Origin: Polymyxa betae
Lineage: Eukaryota > Endomyxa > Phytomyxea > Plasmodiophorida > Plasmodiophoridae
NCBI GenBank assembly: GCA_003693705.1
Contig: RBZT01000478.1
Coordinates: 1 to 48,632, forward strand
Direction: 5' to 3'
DNA: 48,632 nt
A program made the position numbers and the translations under genes. Shown here piece after piece: positions 41,508 to 48,632 of the stretch. The notes beneath the pieces were generated by a model. That model was not told where the DNA came from and ran no database searches. It saw only the letters and a program-made list of their open reading frames with translations. Position 1 is the first letter of the stretch. Every line of letters starts with the position of its first letter.

Positions 41508-43833
41508 CTAGCGCCGGGACTTTTTCCCAAAACGCGACGATTTCGGTTTGAGGGGATCTTTACGATTCCGAAGCACTTTCAACCGGATCCGTTCACGTTT
41601 GTTCCCGCGCTTGTGAGACATGAACTTTTTCGTGGACGGCTCTGGTGCCTCCGGATCTGGCACGGCACCAGCTGGCAGTAGATACTTAGGGACGGCAGCC
41701 AAATGAGCTTTGGCCAAACTCGGGCGCAAAGTCCGGTCGTGAAGCAGCGCCAATTCACGTGGGTTGTCCTCGAAGTGGCTTTGTAGCTTATCGCTATTTA
41801 CAATCTCCTGCTTGAGCTGATCAAGCCGTGCCTCCTTAACAGTCCTCACGGTGATCTGACTCAGGATATCGTCAACTCGGTATTTGAAGGCGCGTACAGC
41901 TTCCACATCCATGATCAACTCCTTAATATCGCAATGAACCGGGACGTCTTCAAGATCAACATCAACTTGCTCCGTGTAGTGCTGCTTAATCTAAAAAACA
42001 TTTTAGCAAATGATTAATTTTTGGAAAAAAAGCCTCAAAAGGTAAATGGTCAATTAAGCGCACTGGGACTAGGAATGAGAAAACCTGAAAACGCCGATTT
42101 GCACCTTCTCCCAGACTTCAGTCGATGTAGGGTCGGCCGTCACGATGGTGTAAGCGTTGCCTGCATGACCGGCTCGGGCAACACGACCAACACGATGTAC
42201 GTAGCTGGAGACATTGTTCGGCATGTCGAAATTAACAACGTTGGCAACGTCTTCAAAGTCGATACCGCGGGCCACGTTAAAGTTGCTATTCTGTTTCTGG
42301 CCACGGGAAGCCTTCTTCTTCTCAACGGAAAAGTTCACAGACGCATCTGTGGCGATGAGCGTTGTGACAAGGCCACGGTTGAAAGCGCGAATCATTTCTG
42401 TTCGGGAGTTGATCGGTAGATCGGCGTTTAGAACAGCGGCCTTAACGGAAAATGCCTCAAGGAAGAGCTTCAAACGAAAGGCAGTGGGGACGTCGGCCAC
42501 GAAGAACAGCGTTTTACCTCGAATAACTCCTAGAAAACAGTAAATCGTCAGCAATTTGAGACTAGGAGACAGAGGCGTTGGAAACAGAAGAAGGAAAGCT
42601 ACAAGCATGATGAATGATTTCAAGATGCAGCGAAATGCAAAGCGAACCGCACTAAGCCGAAATAAACAATCTACTGCAATAAAGAGAGGAAAATCGGTGA
42701 TAACTAAACATGAGAAGTCGTTTAAACGAAAAAACAATTTTGAGTGATCAACTCGCGAAATAGCAAAAAATGAAATGTCGCCGGTTCAGTCGTACCGAGC
42801 TTAACGAGGGCGAAAATGGTCAGATGTTTGTCATCAAACGACGACCGGATGTAGTATTGGCTCAAGAGGTTATCAGCTTGTTCGGCATCGTTAAGTCGAA
42901 TGACGACAGGTTTGCGCAAGACCAAAGCCTTAAAAGCGTCGAGATCCGGATTCAACGTGGCGCTCACGAGCATCGTCTGCAAGCTTCTGGTTGGTAACGC
43001 TGCGAAGAGCTCTCGCAGATCTTCATCGTATCCGTACGATAGAACCAGGTCGGCCTCATCGACGACCAAGAAGCGCAGATCGAGGCCGGGCCTAATAAGG
43101 CATTATCAGTGACACATAGCGATAGTATGGAAAACCGGCTACGTTTGGCGAAGAAACTCGACAGCATTAGCCGGAGTCCCGACAAGAACGTGATGAAGAA
43201 TGGCGTTAACCGCCACAGAGCCTGGGGCGGCGTCATCCAGGCCGACGACCGCGACCTTGTCGAAGCAGAAATACAGCAGCGACTCGAGAACGCGAGTCAT
43301 CTGGCGGCACAGATCACGAGTCGGGACCAGGATCATAGCCGATGTCATCGACGACGCCTTCCACAAACGTCATCAGCATCACAACCATATGATATTGTGA
43401 AACGCGAAACGAAGAAAACAAGATGGCAACTCAATGACAGATAAAAGGCCACGCTCAGACAGAACCAAAAAAACAAAAAAAAAACTAAACAGAAAACGAA
43501 GTAACGTAAACCAGAGCCGACCTTGTCGACTGATTCTGAGGGCACGCTATGAAGGAGACTATGAAGGATTGGCAGTACGAAGGCGACGGTCTTCCCGCTC
43601 CCGGTTTTAGCACGCAGCAGCGCATCCGAGCCTAAACGAGAGCTCAGCAAAACGATAAGGCTGGTGATTGCAATGGACCGACCGCCCAGGAGAATGGGGA
43701 TGGCGTGCGATTGGATCAAGGTCGGGCGCACGAACCCCATTTTGGCCACGGCTTTCCAGAGGCGCGCATCTAGGCCAAATTCGGAGAACGTCGTCACCGC
43801 AGCGGTAGCTGTCTTCTTCGTTGTCGTGGGCAT
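41508..43833 (-). CDS. DDX56: DEAD-box RNA helicase DDX56/DBP9, ribosome biogenesis
   Basis: Nucleolar ATP-dependent RNA helicase of 60S assembly. Exon 1 (43833-43683) has the Q motif (FVRPTLIQSHAIPIL). A 51-nt intron leads in frame to GSDALLRAKTGSGKT (motif I). Then PTRDLCRQM (Ia), GTPANAVEFL (Ib), VVDEADLVLSYGYDEDLREL (motif II, DEAD), SATLNPDL (III), GKTLFFVADV (IV), ATDASVNFSVEKKK with VARGIDFEDVANVVNFDMP (V, with the DBP9-type insert) and HRVGRVARAGHAGN (VI). The last exon (to 41508) carries FKYRVDDILSQITVRTVKEA and LQSHFEDNPRELALLHD, diagnostic of DDX56/DBP9, then a basic tail. Several intermediate introns were placed only approximately. Complete set of motifs. Confidence 0.93.
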
Positions 43834-44139
43834 TGCTTTAGACCGATAGCCCCTTCGGTCCTGGAAAAAATTTCAGGAATCGCCCTGCTGAGAATCTCGG
43901 TCACGGAGTCCGAAAGGTCACGGAGACCTCGACCAAAAAAATTTTTTTTTTTGAAATATTTCTCAGTTTGTGAAGCAATTCTCTGCAATATTTCTGGGAT
44001 GAATTCTCGTCCTGTTTGTACTGCCTATAGACATCACGACTCTGTTTTCAAGTCTGATTGGCAAATCTTGACGAATATGTTGGTTTTACAATGCTTTGTA
44101 GAGACTAATTCATTTCAGTTTTATGCATCTTTAATGCGA
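43834..44139. other. Intergenic, DDX56 promoter side
   Basis: Contains poly-A/T tracts; nothing else recognised. Confidence 0.4.
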
Positions 44140-44475
44140 AATAAAATCTGAAGGCTGCCAGGGCGATTCTAAAACTATCGATATCTTGACGGGATTGTAT
44201 TGCTTGATCGCCTGATTTCACGTCCTCGTTAGTCATCAAGGTGAACTGATCAATCTGAATCAGCACCTGGTCACGATCCGATAGCTTTTCCTTTGACAAT
44301 CGGAATTGTTGTAAGAAAAAACCACTGCATGCAAGATGACGGTCTTTGTCACAGAGCCCAAACTGTAGTCGGAAACCACCTGATGCAGATCCAGGGTAAT
44401 CGCGTTGTCCACAGTGTAGAAATCTCGCCTCTTTGCATCACAAAAAGGCACGTCTGAGCGATCATCGTCGAGCTG
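44140..44475 (-). pseudogene. Unrecognised gene fragment, partly repeated at 47902-48002
   Basis: Minus-strand frame with SDVPFCDAKRRDFYTVDNAI and LDLHQVVSDYSLGSVTKTVI, then after a possible intron a frame with DQVLIQIDQFTLMTNEDVKS. A shorter copy with a deletion lies at 47902-48002 (SDVPFGDVKRRGF, GSVTKTV). The fragment is cut by the inverted duplication arm at about 44499. Identity unknown. Confidence 0.35.
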
Positions 44476-44498
44476 GCCCGATTTCATCGCGGTTCGCT

Positions 44499-45221
44499 AC
44501 ATATCGGTGAAAGACGTCGCCCCGTCGTTGCTCGTTTTGCTGACGAAGGCTGCTGGCAGGTCTGGACGACCCGGAATGGAGGCAGCTGGCATTGGATGGT
44601 TCAGCTGCCCCGTTGTGTCATTGCTGCAGAAATTCGTGATCGGACAAATCTGGCAGCAGACCAGCCGCCAATACAATCCGGCCGAAGTCGAAGCCCAGCG
44701 CCCCCTCATCGAATACGGCCTCGCCGAACTACCCGAGATCCAAACCCAGGTCTTGCACAGGTTCCCGACCGTGATGGCCCATGGCGATCTGCACTGCGGC
44801 AACATTATCGTGGCCGATGACGGCCGGTTCCGCCTGGTTGATAGGCAGGCGTCGTGTGTCCTCCCGATCTTCTACGATATCTGTTATTTCATCGGGACCA
44901 GCGTACCTATTCAGGTGAAAGATGCCAGGATTTAGGGTTTTGCCTTCGTTGATGACATGTCCAGTTGCGACGCCAGCAAATGGATCGATGGCTTCGTCTG
45001 TATCTGGACGAGGTCGGCTTGGCCCATGCTTTTAAAGAGGCCGTCGACGTATGTTTCGAAGTCTGCCTGTACAGCGTCCTGCTCCCGCTGGCGTTCATGG
45101 CGTTTCTGATCAAAACGACAGTAAAAACGGCATCATGAAATTTGAGGCGAGCGGTCGGCGTGCTCTGGCCATGCTCGATGTCGGTTCAGCATCACCTCTG
45201 ACGCTTGTTGTTCGTGACTAA
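44499..45221 (+). pseudogene. APH-like phosphotransferase, truncated and frameshifted copy C
   Basis: Homologous to the 9732-10463 part of copy B. The N-terminal lobe is absent because the duplication starts mid-gene. A one-base difference near 44608 (CAGCTGCCCCG against CAGCTGGCCCCG) alters the frame. The metal-binding site reads LVDRQAS where B has LVDWQAS. Another one-base loss near 45117 destroys the C-terminal frame (FLIKTTVKTAS then stop). HGDLHCGNIIV is kept. The intron with the telobox-like TTTAGGGTTTT is retained (about 44914-44962). Non-functional as it stands. Confidence 0.8.
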
Positions 45222-45508
45222 ACCCTAACAGGATCATCACACTGAAAAACAACTTCATGCTCTGATCGAATCTGAGGCTATTAATTACAAGAAGCTCTCT
45301 CTTTGGCGAAATTGTCAGTAAACTACACGACCTAATAGATTACAATGATTGCTGTCTTGACATTTTACTGAGTAAATCGGCTGATAACGAAACTAAAGAA
45401 ATTATCCGAAGTTACCGAAAAAAATTGCCCAATCGAAAGACTATACCTTGGGATATGAATAAAGATTGAGTGTTTTGTTCGTCTCTCATTTGAGCTCATG
45501 AGCATCGC

Positions 45509-46685
45509 TTATTGATGCTTTGAAAGGGAAGCATCGACATGCGGGCGAATGCTGACCTCATCGGGCGACAAAAGCTTCTCAACGCCATGGACACGAACAC
45601 GAAGCTCCCCGGTCGGGGCGACGCCGACGCAAACCGCTTCGTAATGATCGTCGCGATGTTCGAGTTTTCTCGGCATGACGACAATTTTCTGCCCATCGAG
45701 GACGTGCAGCTTCTTGAACTCTTCTAGCATCTGTTCGTTGCTCTTCGATAACATTTTTTCAATTTCGGCAAAAAAGCTTCGCCAGCAGCATCTTTCAGCA
45801 AAATGTCAGACGCCGCAAATGAATGCTACAGCTTCTTACTTCGCGCTCGACGTCGCATCCTACGATGCTTCGAATGCTGACAGCAGAGCGGGCAACGTCC
45901 GGATTCGGATTCAACGACATCGTCTCGTTAACATTGATGCCAATACCGACGATCATCACGAACTTCCTCGATGTCATTTCGGTAATCGTCAAAACGCCGG
46001 CCAGCTTCTTACCGTCCGTCCAGACGTCGTTCGGCCATTTAACGCCAGCATTGGCTACGCCAAATGCTCGGATCGCGTTCGTCACAGCGACGCCGACGCC
46101 TAGGCCTAGCTTGATTCGAAACCATTCGGTGAATGAATTCGGATGCAGAATGAACGTCACATAGATGTTCTCGTAAGCTGGACTGGACCAGACACGCCCA
46201 ACGCCTCTCCCAACGCCGTTTGATTGATAATCAGCAATGATCTAAACAAGTTAATTTTAAGAATACGAAATCTCATGAAAGCGATAAAGACCATTGTTCC
46301 ATGGGCGGCGGACTGCATCAGGTTGCGAGCCTCGTCCATCGTCGAGGTCGTCTTGTCGAAGTGGTGGACGTAGCGCCCGACGCTGGTGGTTGTCAGATGC
46401 TGCTGGAAACGTGTGGTCAAGAACGGACGGTGATAGTCGCCTTTCTCAACGCCGTTCGATTGATATTTAGCAAATATCTAAACAGCAAAATTTAGGAATA
46501 CGACATCGAAAGGTGAAAGCGATAAAGACCATTGTTCCATGGGTGGCGGTCGGCATCAGGGTGCGAGCCTCGCTCATTGCCGAGGTCGTCTTGTCGAAGT
46601 GGTGGACGAGGCGCCCCAAGCTGGTCGTCGTCAGGTGCTGCCGGAAAAGTGCTGTCAAGGACGGGCGGTGAAACGGGGACGCCAT
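45509..46685 (-). pseudogene. Biotin-protein ligase copy C with duplicated first exon and a 3' frameshift
   Basis: Exon blocks: 46685-46530 (first exon 1), intron 46529-46478, then 46477-46292, a fusion of the start of an exon 2 (YQSNGVEKGD) to a second exon 1 (HRPFLTTRFQQHLTTTSVGR), intron 46291-46242, then 46241-45840 (exon 2, with KWPNDVW and GIGINVNE) and 45791-45509 (exon 3). All junctions keep frame, so a protein with a repeated N-terminal segment could in principle be made. However, exon 3 has an extra A in a run of six at about 45770-45775, which throws the C-terminal domain out of frame. The YQSNGVGRG loop is retained but GDGR reads GVGR. Probably a pseudogene, unless the A run is a sequencing error. 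Confidence 0.75.
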
Positions 46686-46950
46686 CGATAGACAGCAACT
46701 ACCCAACAGGATATGAAAGATTAGAGGAGTCCAAAACATCCTCGACATGTGGATTATATTGGACAGGATGGGACTTGGAAGGAGGCCAAAACTCTGTAGT
46801 TGAGCAGAATAGAGATGGTTGTTTTCAGAACTGCGAACATGTGTAACATGTGTGCTCCATGTCGCAGTTAGAGAGAACCCTTGAAAATGTGCGTCTGTGT
46901 AAACGCGCCAACTCAGACTGCGTGGCGGGGCCTCGACGCACCTGGGAGTG

Positions 46951-48632
46951 GTCACTGTCTTCTCTCCAGTCAATGCAGCGCTTCCATCAGAGTAGCCTCA
47001 GTTCGCTACTGTAGCTGGCGAAATCAGCCTGCTGATTATATTCATCTTGCATCCTGTCTTGGACGTAACCGCTCCATTGCTTCTTGTTTTCTGTCTTCAC
47101 AATTTTTTTGAGGCTTGTTCTTCTTGGAAGTTATGGCCTCTAAATGAAGCGCAAGCCGGTAGAAGTTCATTTTCCACCTCTTTTTTCTTCTCTCCGCGAT
47201 CATTTACTATTGGATTGATCCCTTCAGCCCGCTGTGTTGAGACAGCCCTAGCAGAAAAAGTCTGTCGGCGAGCGCGGAACAATTTTTCTATTTATTCCTA
47301 TAGCCAAGCGTTTGAGAATATTTGCTGCATGGTTATAAGATGAGTAAAGCTCCTTGCAATTTCGAGGTGCTTGAGCAGAAGCAATAAAACAATGGTGAAA
47401 TATTGCCTTAGTGATCTCTCGCAAGAAAGCAGATCTTGTGTCTCCAGTTAAACCGGTTTGAACTTTTATAGTTTCACCTTAAAAGTGATGCACAAAGCAG
47501 CTGCTTCATTTCATGTCTTATTGGCTCCCTCTCAGTCAAGCTTTCAAGGTTTTATGTTCGTGATCCGCACTACTTTGAATCGAAGATTCCACCTTATTCA
47601 AGATACTCATTTCCTAAACGTAAACTCGAGATGCTATCAGGATCATCCCAAATTCGGCTTCACAACCCTTTTCGAGAAGTTGGGAAATGAGAGGAAAGCT
47701 ACAATCACGAGTTGGGAATTGGAACTTCATCATCTGACGAGTTTTTTCTGTAGTAACGCTGCTAGATCCAATGTCCATCGCAAACTGTATTTATTCGGCA
47801 AAAAATCTGGCTTTGAAGCATAATAAAGCATCCGGGAGTGAGGTCGCTCATCATTCATCTTAAGAGGATGACAATGTTCTTAGACAAGTTTTTGAAATCA
47901 TAACGGTCTTTGTCACAGAACCCAGAAACGGCCTGATGCAGATCCAGGGTCCACAGTGTAGAAATCCTCGTCTTTTTACATCACCAAAAGGCACGTCTGA
48001 GCCATAAATTGGCTCTCAGAGAAAGTCTTGCAATCTAACGAGAAACTCAACATCTGGATCATTGCCTTCTCGGTCTTCCTTGTACATGATAATATCAGCA
48101 ATCTGGCAATTAACAGAAATTGTTTACTAGCGGCGTGGATGATACAGCCGAATCGACAGCAGCAAACACATCGTGAGACCGAGAAGGCGATCAACGCCGA
48201 GAGCAAGAACAAGAAGGAGGTGAATGCCGAGAACGAGAGCAACAAAGCGATAAACGAAGAAAACGAGAAGGCGACGAACGACGAAAGCTTTAAGTAGATA
48301 GGATCGATTTCTATCACTAGAGCGGCGCTGTTCAGAACGTGATCGCGAGTGACTTTGAGAACCTGCCATAATTCCATGACGAAACTCAAAGATTCGACTA
48401 CAAACGGGGACAATATAGGCGGGTCTTGTGATGATATTACAGCTGCTGTACGAAAGCGAACATTTTGTATTGATTTCATGCATAAATCACAAGGAATTCC
48501 GTAATTAGTCGGCCGCAAAATCGAATCCAGACGAGAATATTTCATGGGCCAAACTGGCGGAAGCGCAGCCTGATTCAAAATTAAATAAAATAATGATAAA
48601 TGAAAGAAATGCAAAAGGTTAGATCACCATGC
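46951..48632. other. Gene-poor right end with one dispersed repeat
   Basis: Frames at 47458-47823 (+) and 47976-48614 (-) are unrecognised. 47902-48002 repeats part of 44336-44470. At 48160-48297 the plus strand encodes an acidic/basic repeat-like stretch (ETEKAINAESKNKKEVNAEN and similar) ending in a stop, possibly the last exon of a low-complexity protein. On the minus strand the same DNA gives a hydrophobic frame. I cannot decide between them. Confidence 0.3.

Larger units (their letters stand above)
44499..46950 (-). repeat. Right arm of the large inverted duplication (BPL + APH)
   Basis: Reverse-oriented counterpart of 8200-10463. It is slightly longer because the first exon of BPL and its intron are present twice (46478-46685 and 46242-46477). 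Confidence 0.85.

Overview
This window is nuclear DNA from a compact eukaryotic genome, most likely a protist. About a dozen conserved eukaryotic housekeeping genes can be read. Most are split by GT-AG introns of strikingly uniform size (about 46-60 nt). Telomere-like TTTAGGG/TTAGGG tracts ("teloboxes") are scattered through promoters, introns and gene ends. A plant-type TTTAGGG motif, roughly 45 % GC and very short introns would suit several SAR-type protists such as plasmodiophorids, but the species cannot be named from sequence alone.

Layout. Bases 1-2.8 kb form an accessory block: an open CRESS-type rolling-circle Rep gene, a T-shaped/cruciform origin-like structure, iteron-like repeats and a small zinc-ribbon/AP2-like gene. 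Bases 2.8-11 kb are a rearranged region with two direct copies (A, decayed; B, fuller) of a unit. The unit holds an Ala/Pro-rich gene, a dead pogo/Tigger transposase fragment and a biotin-protein ligase (BPL) gene, with an aminoglycoside-phosphotransferase-like (APH) gene facing BPL in copy B. The BPL/APH pair recurs at 44.5-47 kb in inverted orientation. There the APH copy is clearly broken and the BPL copy carries a duplicated first exon. The two inverted arms (about 2.3-2.5 kb each) flank about 34 kb of single-copy genes.

The single-copy core (11.2-43.8 kb) encodes, in order: nucleolar GTPase GNL2/NOG2 (-), APC/C cullin APC2 (-), PRP4 kinase (+), a WD40 protein (-), mitochondrial ETHE1-type persulfide dioxygenase (-), SURF2 (+), RTF2 (-), a small unknown gene (+), pyruvate dehydrogenase kinase (-), an unknown spliced gene (-), a coiled-coil protein (-), tafazzin (+), a possible roadblock-fold protein (-), WRAP73/WDR8 (-), PDCD2/TSR4 (+), an uncertain gene (+) and the DDX56/DBP9 helicase (-). 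These are unrelated housekeeping functions (ribosome biogenesis, cell cycle, splicing, mitochondrial metabolism), not an operon-like system. Several pairs are tightly convergent or share divergent promoters.

The most novel material is (i) the Rep plus origin-like block, (ii) a second decayed copy of its zinc-finger/AP2-like partner gene, inside a 607-bp insert with telomere-like motifs near both ends and a perfect 26-bp direct repeat flanking it, and (iii) the amplified BPL/APH pair with exon duplication and an inverted arrangement.
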